64,000 bases of DNA from Acheta domesticus (Eukaryota; Arthropoda; Insecta; Orthoptera; Gryllidae): the NCBI GenBank assembly GCA_031308135.1, contig JAHLJT010004567.1, positions 35,874,792 through 35,938,791 of the forward strand, read 5' to 3'. Position 1 is the first letter of the stretch, and the number at the start of each line of letters is the position of its first letter. A program made the translations under genes and the position numbers. The notes beneath the pieces are model-generated. The model was not told the DNA's origin. It saw only the letters and a list, made by a program, of their open reading frames with translations, and searched no databases. Below, piece after piece: positions 1 to 10,380 of this stretch.

Positions 1-1660
1 AATTAATTTCACGATTTTACCTACCTCACAGAGATTCTACTAAATGTTGATGAAAGAGCTGTGTGAAAACAACGGACGCTTGAATCGCGCACTCGTGGTG
101 GCTAACGCAAGTAAACACAATATTTCTATTTCATTTCGTCACATATACATGTAATGAACAAACTAATTAACATACCGGTAACCATTCGCTTGTGATATAA
201 CTGCATCGCCCAAGGGTGACTGCAGGAAACTCTGATATTAAATTTATATCACCGCGTCATTACAAATATAATTTCGATGTACTCGCTCGACCGCTATGTA
301 GCAGCTCACCCTAATGCACATTCATGAAGTCAATAAGCTTTCGTGGTGTTGTATTGATGGAATATATGAAGATCATGGGAGAATAGGTCAAATAGTGAAG
401 GTAATCAATTAGTTCTATTAAGATTTTCAGCAAATTTAGCATTATAAATCTAAACCTGGTAAAATAGTGACAGAGAAATGCAAGTTTTCGTGGTCCTTGC
501 AAGATATGTAAAATATCGGAGCCTATCTTTCCAAAGACGATATTTTCGTAAATGTTCTGTCTTTTAAGCACTTAAACAAAGATCATTTTTCTGGTATTAT
601 TTTTCCATATTCTTTTCGATAAAATCTTCTGAACACTTTACACTTATATTGAAATTTACATTCCTATAGAATTCTTTCTTTCGTTTTCTTGTGACCTTGA
701 AGGTGAATTTTAGATCGAGATGGAGTAAAAATAAAAATTCATTGGATTCCGATTAATACATTACGAAATAACTTGTTTTTTTCTTGTGCTTCAACAGATT
801 TATTTAAATTAATTAATCCATTCGTATTTGAATTTTATTTTGAAAATATCTTTGATACTTCCACAGCACCACGTGTGTATTTCAGAACTACACACCGTGA
901 AGTATCTAGCGTAAATTTTATTTCTTTAGGGTAATCTTAATTATTTTATTTAATAAAGATCTTTCTGTACCGTTAAAAGATTCTTTTCGAATTCATGTGA
1001 ATCTTTTTTTTCAACCAAAATACGATATCTTCTTAAAGTTTTTCCATAATGCAGGGATTTTAATAAAACTCCGAAAACACCAATGAACTCAGTAAAACGC
1101 TCAAGAATCGTGTCATACCAAAAATAATCTCGCACAAATTTTTAAGAAAAGTTAGAAAGGCGGATTTTGCCAGCCATAATCGGAAACCGAAGATCAGCCA
1201 AGATTCTCCAAACGCAGTATTGAACAGGAGAGTTAATCGATGGCAGAAGAATACGAACCGCTGTGGCCGGCAGCGGCCGGGTGAGTCAACAAGGGCAGGC
1301 GATGAGCTCTCTATTTGATGTGCTAATATTAGCAATTCCTTTGTGATTATCGTGTTGTTTTAAGACTATTCTTTGGCTGTTTCGTATCTAAAATGGTTTA
1401 AATAAATAGGCTTTTGTGTAAAATGCTTGAAAATGTGTATTTTTTATTCTGTTGCTGGATCATCGCCGCATCTATCACTCAGAGGACTCCTCCCTCTAAA
1501 TTCTAAATAATGATTCTCATGGCCTATCTCGTCTAAAATAAACCCTTACATAGCTACTCTACTCTCAAAGAAGAACAACCTTGTTGTACTATTAGCGCAT
1601 CAATATCATTGAAATTCTAAACCTTCACACATCTACTACAATTTACAGTAAAACAATTTA
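1..1660. other. AT-rich intergenic DNA, no gene seen
   Basis: No coding region, RNA gene or recognisable mobile element can be supported here. The ORFs are short, overlap on both strands and show no family motif. The stretch around 1180-1310 is a little richer in GC but holds nothing identifiable. Confidence 0.5.
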
Positions 1661-1665
1661 AAGGT

Positions 1666-1845
1666 ATAAATGAATGACTTAAAAATGAATGACTTAAAAA
1701 TGAATGACTTAAAAATGAATGACTTAAAAATGAATGACTTAAAAATGAATGACTTAAAAATGAATGACTTGAAAATGAATGACTTGAAAATGAATGACTT
1801 AAAAATGAATGACTTAAAAATGAATGACTTAAAAATGAATGACTT
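1666..1845. repeat. 15-bp minisatellite, 12 units
   Basis: Twelve head-to-tail copies of a 15-bp unit (aaaaatgaatgactt). Units are nearly identical; two near 1771 and 1786 carry an A to G change and the first differs at its start. Because 15 is a multiple of three, every frame stays open, giving spurious ORFs on both strands (for example a repeated MNDLK). The near-identity suggests recent expansion. Confidence 0.95.
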
Positions 1846-1849
1846 CCGC

Positions 1850-2430
1850 AATTATTTGCTTTACCTCCTACGCCTACGCCCTCTAAACCCCGAAAGAACT
1901 GGGAGCAAGAACGGAGACCAGACACATTGGTTACTTAAAAGAATACTTATTTTTACATTCTCGAGAGCTAGATGCCTGGTTTATGAAGAATATCGAGATT
2001 TTAATTTGAAGAGACAATATTATGGTCGGTTTAAAGCCTAATGGTTTGACCCACCGGCGACACTATGCACGGGAAAACCGGGGCTGATGTGACCAGAAAT
2101 TGGATTATTCTGTGAAAGGGTACGAGTAAAATTGCTAATCACAGTTATGAAACGCCAAGGTAGACAGCCAGCCGGCACCCGTTAAATGTTTTATAGGACA
2201 CAGTCCGTTAAGAACAAGGAAAACAAATTAGTTGTAGCTAGAGATGGTGTGAGATTACTCCTCCAATAACCGCAATTTCAAAAGAATACGTTTCTTATTT
2301 ATAGTTTTCTTCATAAGTATGAGCCAGTTAGTAAGCATTGAAAAGGCATTAAACGACACGAGAACAACACTACGAATAAATAAATTATTACCCTATATCA
2401 CCCTAATGACATAATTATAACGAATGTGCG
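1850..2430. other. Unrecognised single-copy DNA
   Basis: Between the minisatellite and the CpG-rich patch I see no gene, RNA or repeat that can be named. Confidence 0.4.
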
Positions 2431-2439
2431 ATAAACAAG

Positions 2440-2872
2440 AAGAGAGGGAGGTTGGCGAGTACCGCAGATCGAAGGGGACTTCAAAAGGCAACTTCCAAAG
2501 AGGGGAAGAACAGAAACTGCTTCCTCTCCCCCCGCAGGCGCCCAAATACGCTGGAATGCTCTCTCGGGACCCAATATATGCTCCCGAAAGAGCATTCCAG
2601 CCCGCGACGCGACGCTGGCGGCCCAGCGCAGGTAAATACCTCATATTTTGTTATGCGCCCGCAAACACGCATGCAATCTGGTCCTCATGCGCCGTTCTTG
2701 CTGAAACAATATTATGCGCGGGGCTAGTGGGGCGCCTGCCAGTTGCTGTGAAAACAACCCGCCCCCGCGATGTCAGCGCGCGCCGCGGTGTTAATCGAAG
2801 TGCATTTTTCCTCTCCGCAACGCCTCTATTCGTTTCGACGCCCAACGCTCGTTTGCTACGGTGCAACAATTG
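2440..2872. other. CpG-rich patch with splice-donor-like site
   Basis: About 430 bp with dense CpG inside AT-rich DNA. All frames hold only short overlapping ORFs, so coding cannot be claimed. A donor-like GCAG/GTAAAT lies near 2630. The patch could be an unmethylated promoter or first-exon region, or part of an old repeat. Confidence 0.4.
2551..2600. other. Near-perfect 19-bp hairpin
   Basis: The arm ctggaatgctctctcggga (2551-2569) pairs with tcccgaaagagcattccag (2582-2600) at 18 of 19 positions, the odd pair being a possible G-U wobble in RNA. The loop is 12 nt. The arms are too short for a typical microRNA precursor. It may be a miniature inverted repeat or a structured transcript element. 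Confidence 0.85.
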
Positions 2873-2968
2873 ATTTCGTGCGGGGTTTTGAGAGTTTGAG
2901 AACTAGAGACTTGTAAAAGTAATTTACTTTATGCATCAACTGCATTGATCAAACTTCCAACTGTGCAT

Positions 2969-2970
<2 letters not shown>

Positions 2971-3004
<34 letters not shown>

Positions 3005-3120
3005 ACTGCTAAACTCCGACACCGTTGGATCGATCTCCATGAAACATGGCACTTCTACGTGTTTTCTCCCCCGAATGTTTATGTGCTGTTAATTCTGTTG
3101 TAACTTCACTACATGGCGCT
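2971..3120. repeat. TG microsatellite followed by transposon-like tail
   Basis: A (TG)n run at 2973-2999 is followed by text containing aactccgacaccgttggatc and ccatgaaacatggcac. That wording resembles sequences I have seen at the ends of dispersed arthropod repeats, but the family cannot be named. The microsatellite is certain; the transposon reading is tentative. Confidence 0.6.
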
Positions 3121-3394
3121 GTTGAACAAAATTAAATATTCACGTCAAATGCAACCCGCAACACACTCGACAGTAATTTTTTTTTTAATGTATATCGTCA
3201 AATAACTCCAAAACGTTCTATGGCCTAAGGCGTTCTATGACCTTCAACACTAAAATGTTGAGGCCAAAGGATTCAAAGAAGCGTTTCTAACGCCGTAATC
3301 TACAGAATAAGCTCTTCTACATTCTATTACATTTTTGCTGCTCCGCCGCTTCCCGATATTACCTCACGTGCTCAGAGACGTGCAGAATCTGCAA

Positions 3395-3530
3395 GCAAAT
3401 GTGAATGAGACGGACGGAGAGCGGCAGAGACATATAGAGACAGACAGACAGACAGGGACAGAGCGAGGGAAGGAGAGAGACAGTGAGAAAGGGAGATGGG
3501 AGGGGAAATAGGGAGATGAAGAGCAGAAGA
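3395..3530. repeat. GA-rich degenerate simple repeat
   Basis: Degenerate (GACA)/(GAGA) purine-rich sequence, a small relative of the large array at 4.7-6.2 kb. The ORF on the opposite strand is a composition artefact. Confidence 0.8.
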
Positions 3531-3539
3531 ACTTCTGGT

Positions 3540-3943
3540 ATTTCCCCCCAACAGGGCACCGGTTCAGTCGGAAGTTCTAAGTCACTGATTGGACTCCCAA
3601 CACGTGCGATAAAATAGCGTATGTAAGTGTAATTGTGTCAAATGGGTATGGGGGCGACAAAGCTGAAGAAGGGAAGGTTGCGAGCAATCCATGACCCGTT
3701 TGGAAAGATACTGTTCCGGTAGTAGCCCTGTATTTATCGAAGAATAATACGGAAAATATCGGAGAATACAATGGTGAACTAACAATCAGAACAGCCGGCC
3801 CCTTCGGTTATTCTCCACAGAGTAGTTGGATTCGACCTAGCTATGAAGCTAGTGTCAAAAATCCGCAGCCGATGGCACTTGAACCCTAGAACCTTTCGAC
3901 ATTCCAGACAACAGTGTTGCCACCGAGACATCCCAGTCAGCAA
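3540..3943 (-). mobile_element. Old, diverged copy of SINE family A
   Basis: On the minus strand the order of blocks matches the better copies: a B-box-like stretch (complement of ggcacttgaacc), the cagccggcc block, the cggaaaatatcgg block and the ggcccg-type block. It is far more diverged than the other copies and both ends are unclear. Confidence 0.5.
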
Positions 3944-3949
3944 AAAATT

Positions 3950-4349
3950 GATGATTGATTTATTGTTAGTGATTCTGGGCGCACCAACTACTAGGGTCAT
4001 TAGGGTGTGAGCTCCCGACCGGTCTCCCGGCATGTATGGTAGTGTGGTTCATGTTAATATGTGAATAAGGGGAGAGAATAGAGCAAGGAAGAGGAAGAAA
4101 AGATCGCACGCGCTCAGTGGCCCGTTCATTAGGGTACTGCTCCAGCATTTGCCTGGTGTTGATCGGAAAAAACACGGAAAACTACCGACATAGCAGCCGG
4201 CCGCTAGAATTCTCCAGACAATGACTGAATTCGACACTAGCTGACAAGCGAGTGTCGAAAATCCTGCCACCGTTGGGACTTGAACCTAAGACCTCCGCGT
4301 CATAGGGACTGCAGTAACATCAGTGTTGCCCTGAGTCATCTCTCCCGGT
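3950..4349 (-). mobile_element. SINE family A, internally shortened copy
   Basis: Minus-strand copy. The tRNA-like head is at the right (complement of gttgggacttgaacc for the B box, then gccctgagtcatctctcccgg). The 3' end is at the left (gtgattctgggcgcacc). Compared with full copies (~530 bp) it lacks the central block containing the ctaccttcgactagcgg and accccagccggg motifs. It lies head-to-tail with the older copy at 3540-3943. Confidence 0.75.
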
Positions 4350-4409
4350 CTCACAATTTAACATAATCTTTCTTGCCGGGTCAAAATAATAAATTAGTTT
4401 AATACCAAA

Positions 4410-4735
4410 CTCCCTTGCTATCCAATTTTGATTGCGGTAACCCTGCCCCATCCAGCGCGGCCGCATGCGCAAGATGCCATTTCGAGGGCTATTATGCGCC
4501 GCTCCCTGCGGCGAGCCACCGCGTCGCGGTCGAGCGGCATGCGCGGAGGCGACTGCGTGGGGTGGGACGCGGGGGTCGCCATTGACGACGGTCGTCACCG
4601 CAGCGACGCCACCGCCCCGATTCAAAGGCGTCAGCGGGGGCAGCGGCGGCGAGCGATTGAACCAGTTCTCGGAACGCACCCCGATGACGTCGGTGGCTGG
4701 GGGTACACGACACAGGGCGATGAAGAGGGGAGTGC
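4410..4735. other. CpG-rich patch abutting the GA array
   Basis: Dense CpG sequence (gcgagccaccgcgtcgcgg and similar) running directly into the purine array. Several overlapping ORFs are open on both strands, which is normal for such composition. No family motif seen. Confidence 0.4.
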
Positions 4736-5968
4736 TCAAGGAAAACGGGAGCAGCCGGACAGAGGCAGAGAGAGACTGACAGAGACAGAAAGAGAAAAAA
4801 ACGACAGCCAGAGAGAGACTAAAGGACAGAGAGAGAGAGAGAGACTAACGGATAGAGAGACAAACGGACAGAGAGAGAAAATAACGGACAGAGAGACAGA
4901 CAGAGAAAAGAGACAGACAGAGAAAAAGAGACAGACAGAGAAAAAAGAAGACAGACAGAGAAAAGAGACAGACAGAGAAAAAGAGACAGACAGAGAGAGA
5001 CAGAGACAGACAGAGACAGAGACAGACTGAGACTGACAGAGACAGACGGAGACAGAGACAGACGGAGACAGAGACAGACGGAGACAGAGACAGACGGAGA
5101 CAGACGGAGACAGAGACAGACGGAGACAGAGACAGACAGAGACAGACGGAGACAGAGACAGACGGAGACAGAGACAGACGGAGACAGAGACAGACGGAGA
5201 CAGAGACAGGACGGAGACAGAGACAGACGGAGACAGAGACAGACGGAGACAGGAGACAGACGGAGACAGAGACAGACGGAGACAGAGACAGACGGAGACA
5301 GAGACAGACGGACAAAGACAGAGAGACAGAGACAGACAGACACAGAGGCAGACAGAGACAGAGGCAGACAGAGACAGAGGCAGACAGAGACAGAGGCAGA
5401 CAGAGACAGAGGCAGACAGAGACAGAGGCAGACAGAGACAGAGGCAGACAGAGACAGAGAGACAGTGAGAGACAGTGAGAGACAGAGACAGTGAGAGACA
5501 GAGAGGCAGTGAGAGACAGAGAGACAGTGATGGACAGAGAGACAGTGATGGACAGAGAGACAGTGATGGACAGAGAGACAGTGATGGGACAGAGAAAGAT
5601 AGAGACAAAGATAAAGACAGACAAAAACAAAGAAGCAAAGCCACGGACAAAGACAGAGACAAAGTAGAGAGAGACAAAGAGAGAGAGGTGAAGGGGAGAG
5701 AGGCAATGGGAGAGAGGCAAAGGGAGAGAGGGAGAGAGGCAATGGGAGAGGGGCAAAGGGAAAGAGGCAAAGGGAGAGAGGCAAAGGGAAAGAGGCAAAG
5801 GGAAAGAGGCAAAGGGAAAGAGGCAAAGGGAAAGAGGCAAAGGGAAAGAGGCAAAGGGAAAGAGGCAAAGGGAGAGAAGCAAAGGGAAAGAGGCAGAGAG
5901 AGAGGCAAAGAGAGAGGCAAAGAGAGAGACAGAGAGAGACAGAGAGACAGAGACAGAGAGACAGAGAC

Positions 5969-5999
<31 letters not shown>

Positions 6000-6165
6000 C
6001 AGAGAGACAGAGAGAGACAGAGAGACAGTGAGAGACAGAGAGAGACAGAGAGAGACAGAGAGAGACAGAGAGAGACAGAGAGAGACAGAGAGAGACAGAG
6101 AGACAGAGAGAGACAGAGACAGGGAGAGACAGAGACAGGGAGAGACAAAGAGAGTTGAAGTGTGA
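4736..6165. repeat. 1.4-kb polypurine GACAGA-type hypervariable array
   Basis: Continuous purine-rich tandem sequence made of sub-arrays with different variants: agagacagacggagac at about 5040-5310, cagagacagaggcaga at about 5330-5460, gtgatggacagagagaca at about 5520-5590 (18-bp period), ggcaaagggaaaga at about 5750-5890 (14-bp period), and agagacagag at about 5930-6130. The complementary strand has few possible stop codons, which creates S/L/C/V-rich ORFs of 345-511 codons. These are not genes. Unit number may be wrong in this assembly. Confidence 0.95.
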
Positions 6166-6169
6166 GAGA

Positions 6170-6420
6170 AACTGGCGATGCTGGAGGGATGGAGGTGATG
6201 CTGCGGTGAGACTTGCTAGAGTGGAGCCGAGTGGGAGGGGTTGAGGTCCGTCCTCTCGGCGCCTTCACCACCGCCGGGGAAAGGAAAAAGCCTAATCCTT
6301 TGTTAGCGCGCCGTCGGCCACATCACAGCCTCACGTGAGGAGGCGGTGGTCACGCCGACGCTTGCGGCGGACGCCACCGGGGAATACAAGGAACATTTTT
6401 TGCCTCATTACATCGGAAAT
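6170..6420. other. GC-rich flank, no gene
   Basis: CpG-containing sequence between the purine array and the pogo-like element. Nothing recognisable beyond composition. Confidence 0.35.
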
Positions 6421-7012
6421 GCAGTCAAACCTCGATAACACATTTTTTGTTACCTTGAAGGACTTTTTCATCTCCTGCAGCAGTACGTAGGATTACAATG
6501 TAATGAAGAATTGAGAATCGAAATCTGATATCGCGAATTTCTCGACAACTCAAAAAGTTCTATACTTCATTTGAGAGGAAATCTTATTGATAATTTGAAG
6601 GAACGTACGGATTCGCTACTTTCAGAGGGCTTCCCTACGCCAAATTTTATCGAGTGTAGTTATTGCTTACTTTTCTTGTCCCGTGAAAACTGTCCATCAC
6701 CCTTGCTATGTCCTTCAGAGCTTGGACATCTTGCCTTATCTCCACTTCCCATTGCACTGGTGACAAGGTCAAGAAATGGACGCAACAGGACACTGAAGTG
6801 TCACAAACACCACTCTACTTCAACGAACTGGTAGTGAAAAAAACAAGCTGTGATAAATGTACGACGTTCAATAGACAGAATGTTAGGCAAATCACTAAAG
6901 GACTTTTTGGTCTGCATATTTATTTATCTTATATGAAAATAAATGCCGAATATAAGTATGTCTCAATATTTTAATAATTAATGGGTACACTGCTGTTTGA
7001 ATTTTAAACGTA

Positions 7013-7903
7013 CGATGGTCGTTTTGAAAGTAATGCCTTCCATTTCTTTCCGTGGGCGGATGACCTCAAAAACGAATGTGAGTGGTGTCATTGTGGAAGT
7101 AGGTCTTTCTCTTTAATTTCGTTGCTATTTGTCAGATAGACGCACAGTTACAGTACGCTAAAATGGCGTCTAGCTGGAACGCGCGTCAGAAGCAGAGATA
7201 TGTGACTGTATTTCTCACTTCGGAGGAAATTGCACGCTTTGACATCCAGTCTCTTGCTGAACTTTTACGGGAAGCATATAATGGGTGTCGCCAAAGTGTG
7301 GTGTCGATGGGTAGTGTGTTTCAGCGATGGTGACAGCGACCTGAAAGACAAACCACGTTGCGGTCGTCCATGCACAGTTGCTACATCATGCAATGAACGA
7401 GAGCCTGTATCAGCTAATTCGCGCGAATAGGGTCATGGGGGAGGGACTGGGTACGGTGTTGGGGAATTGCGTAAGGCGCTGAACATTGGATACAATGCAT
7501 TACAGGAAACGCTGAGTAAATTGAGTTTCTGAAAATTATGCGCAAGGTGGGTCATTCACTTAAGAACACAAACAGCGCCGAATGGAAGATTGTGAGGAAG
7601 TATTGAATGTATGATGGTATGAAACTGAAGGTAGTGGTTTTCTGGATCGAATAATCACTGATTAAAATACATGGTGTCATCATTATGAGCCAGAAATAAA
7701 ACGACAACTCATGGAACGACGCCATAATAAATCCGTCGATCAACTCGGCTGGTACAGATTTTTACCAGCGTGGTATGCAGGCTCTTGTTCATCGGTGGAT
7801 AAAATGCGTGTTCAAACAACTCTGTTCTAACACATTTTATTACGCTTTTTACTATAGTTGTCATACAAATAAATAGGAGGCATTGCTTTCGGAACGACCT
7901 TTG
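7013..7903 (+). mobile_element. mariner-like element, internally deleted
   Basis: Left end ggtcgttttgaaagtaatgcc and right end (complement) ggtcgttccgaaagcaatgcc are terminal inverted repeats, and the similarity continues for about 40 bp. A TA dinucleotide flanks each side (7011-7012 and 7904-7905), the Tc1/mariner target duplication. At 891 bp it is about 400 bp shorter than a usual ~1.3-kb mariner. It carries a broken transposase on the plus strand. It sits inside the pogo-like element, so it inserted later. Confidence 0.85.
7163..7810 (+). pseudogene. mariner transposase pseudogene (frameshifts, deletion)
   Basis: In the living family this enzyme cuts and re-inserts the element at TA sites using a DD-D/E catalytic core. 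The plus strand starts with ATG at 7163 (MASSWNARQKQRY, then FLTSEEIARFDI), the N-terminal helix-turn-helix region. The frame shifts near 7260; WVVCFSDGDSDLKDK and PRCGRPCTVAT follow in a second frame to about 7400. LYQLIRANR appears in a third frame at 7405. The middle and catalytic core are largely missing. A last piece (FYQRGMQALVHRWIKC) at about 7757-7806 matches the family C-terminus. It cannot be active. Confidence 0.85.
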
Positions 7904-8004
7904 TAGTTCTGAGTTTTCTTAACACTTTTGGAGAACTAGAATATTTGAGTAAGGGGAAGAATATCTCTCCGGAGGCAATTCGAGATACCGAGGTTTGATT
8001 GTAC

Positions 8005-8765
8005 ATGAAGCTCTTCCACATTGGTTAATATTACTTTTGCAAATGCTCTATTAAACATGGTAAGTTACAAGTTGAAGCCCATCAGTGTGATTTTCCTGAG
8101 GTAATCTAGTATTTGTTTAATCTCTTCATCTAATGTTTTATTTCCGTACACATCATCGGATTCGTATTGGATACAGCCATATTATTTCTACTATTGCAAA
8201 CAATGCATTATACGATAAATTATTTCTTATTCAGTTGGTCACCAACAACATCAAATATCATACGTCACCCGATTGTCAAGGCATGATCTATTTGCTGGCA
8301 TTGTTTTGAACACTTCCAGAAACAACAATGACAACAAATTCGAAGCCAATACAATTACGAAAATGCCTATTATTTATGAAACAACACCCATACGTAACTT
8401 AACGCAATGAAAATAATATTGAATCGAAAAATGAGCAAGAGGAACGAAAAATGAGCGGAGAAACAATCGTTAAATTAAGGGAAATGAAATGCCATAGAAA
8501 TCAGCAAACGCGAGCTCAAATTAGAGATGTAATTAGAAGGAAGAGAATCCGAATGCTCTGATACGCGAGTTGACAAATGAGCAAGTGGAATTAAAAGATA
8601 GAACTGAGGTAGAGGAACAGTACTACCAAGGGACGGTATTACGTGACATGAAAGACATAACCTTCAAAGCCAAAACACAACAAAATATGTGGCAGTGGAC
8701 AGGCAAAGAATAAGAACTGTCGCGACTATAGAGACAATGTAAAAGGCGATATGGGCAGTGTGAAG
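8005..8765. other. Unrecognised AT-rich DNA
   Basis: No gene or named repeat. A short phrase, cgaaaaatgagc, occurs twice near 8430-8455. Otherwise nothing stands out. Confidence 0.4.
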
Positions 8766-8769
8766 CGAG

Positions 8770-9765
8770 GAATGGAGCGATAAGGATAATGGGGGTGAGA
8801 GGGATTGTGGGGTGATAGGGACAATGAGCGGGCGATAGGGACAGTGGGGGGGCGATAGGGACAGTGGGGGGCGATAGTGACAGTGGGGGCGACAGGGACA
8901 GTGGAGGCGATAGGGACAGTGGGGGCGATAGGGACAGTGGAGGCGATAGGGACAGTGGGGAGGCGATAGGGACAGTGGGGGGCGATAGGGACAGTGGGGG
9001 GCGATAGGGACAGTGGGGGCGATAGGGACAGTGGGGGCGATAGGGACAGTGGGGGCGATAGGGACAGTGGGGGCGATAGGGACAGTGGGGGCGATAGGGA
9101 CAGTGGGGGGGCGATATGGACAGTGGGGGGGGCGACAGGGACAGTGGGGGGCGATAGGGACTGTGGGGAGCGATAGGGACTGTGGGGAGCGATAGGGACT
9201 GTGGGGAGCGATAGGGACTGTGGGGAGCGATAGGGACTGTGGGGAGCGATAGGGACTGTGGGGAGCGATAGGGACTGTGGGGAGCGATAGGGACTGTGGG
9301 GAGCGATAGGGACTGTGGGGGAGCGATAGGGACTGTGGGGAGCGATAGGGACTGTGGGGAGCGATAGGGACTGTAGGGAGCAATAGGGGACTGTGGGGAG
9401 CGATAGGGACTGTGGGGAGCGATAGGGACTGTGGGGAGCGATAGGGACTGTGGGGAGCGATAGGGAATGTGGGGAGCGATAGGGACTGTGGGGAGCGATA
9501 GGGACTGTGGGGAGCGATAGGGACTGTGGGGAGCGATAGGGACTGTGGGGAGCGATAGGGACTATGGAGAGTGATAGGGACTGTGGGGAGCGATAGGGAC
9601 TGTGGGGAGCGATAGGGACTGTGGGGAGCGATAGGGACTGTGGGGAGCGATAGGGACTGTGGGGAGCGAGTGGCACAGTGGGGTTGATAGGGACAGTGGG
9701 GAGCGAGTGGCACAGTGGGGTTGATTGGGTGAGTGGGGGTGATAGGGACAGTGCGGGGTGAAAAC
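8770..9765. repeat. 1-kb GC-rich minisatellite, 18- and 19-bp units
   Basis: Two blocks. At about 8880-9110 the unit is gggacagtgggggcgata (18 bp). At about 9150-9665 it is gggactgtggggagcgata (19 bp). The 19-bp unit read on the minus strand gives a 19-residue peptide period (57 nt over three frames), producing P/S/V/I/A-rich ORFs of more than 300 codons that are artefacts. Unit edges fray at both ends. Confidence 0.95.
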
Positions 9766-9774
9766 GATTGATTT

Positions 9775-10380
9775 AAGGCGTAGAGTTACATGGTTGTCAG
9801 GGAGGGAGGGGCAAGGTGCAGGCCAAATGAGACCAAGAGTGTAAGGCAGTTGGCAGCCGGCAGCCAAGCCGCAAGCGGTGGCATCTAAAAAGTGGGACCT
9901 CCTTTCCCTTTTCCTCCTCCTGCACCTCTTTCTCTTCCTCTTCCTCTTCCTTTCGTCGCTCGCCTTGCGCCTGCGGCGGGGCGGGGACGGGGTGGGGTGG
10001 GGCGCTGGGGGCTTTAACAAAGGTGGGTTAACTGAAGCCTTTTCTGTGAGAGTGGAGAGTTCAAACCTCGCCGGTCGCCTTTGAAAACGAGAAGTTGTTA
10101 TTTCGCTCGAGTGAGGCCAACGTAAAAGGTTTGGTCAAGAGGTTTGCGTTGCGGTGGCTGAGTTAGTCCTGGCGCTGACAGTTCTGGGCGCGCTGGAACT
10201 TGCCGAGCGTGATCTTCTCACCAACCGAACCCCTCCCCCTCCCCCTTCCCCATCGTCTGGCACGCAGGCGGTCGAGCACGTAGGTAGTAAGGCAGGTGCT
10301 TGCACTTCACAGCCAGATGTTCGACGAAACATCTTAGCAACGATAATATCCATTTCAGTAGCAATGGCACTAACATACTC
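9775..10380. other. CpG-rich patches beside the minisatellite
   Basis: Two CpG-dense stretches (about 9950-10080 and 10140-10330) with short ORFs on both strands. The text gtggctgagttagtcctgg near 10154 and agttcaaacctcgcc near 10058 recall tRNA-type A and B boxes but are not arranged as one unit, so no RNA gene is called. Confidence 0.35.

Larger units (their letters stand above)
6422..8001. mobile_element. pogo/Tigger-like element with nested mariner
   Basis: The left terminus reads cagtcaaacctcgataac (6422-6439). The complement of the right terminus reads caatcaaacctcggtatc (8001 leftward). They match at about 15 of 18 bases. The CAGT-CAAACCTCGATAA style and the subterminal ctcgacaactc text resemble pogo/Tigger ends. 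TA follows on the right but is not intact on the left. Removing the 891-bp mariner at 7013-7903 leaves about 690 bp, too short for a transposase of this group, so it is non-autonomous. The text between 6571 and 6974 gives short ORFs without recognisable motifs. Orientation is undetermined. Confidence 0.6.

Noticed and set aside
1060..1335. 91-codon minus-strand ORF in the left AT-rich region
   Set aside because: No motif, overlaps other open frames, and no supporting signals.
4736..6271. 511-codon minus-strand ORF and its 345-349-codon relatives in other frames
   Set aside because: They are the pyrimidine-rich complement of the GACAGA-type array, where stop codons rarely arise. Several frames are open at once and residues are almost only S, L, C, V, P and F.
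8664..9713. Minus-strand ORFs of 316-349 codons with a 19-residue period
   Set aside because: A 19-bp minisatellite read through three frames gives this period automatically. Overlapping frames are open too.
1666..9765. CRISPR-like arrays
   Set aside because: The arrays have no unique spacers between repeats and the surrounding sequence is eukaryotic.
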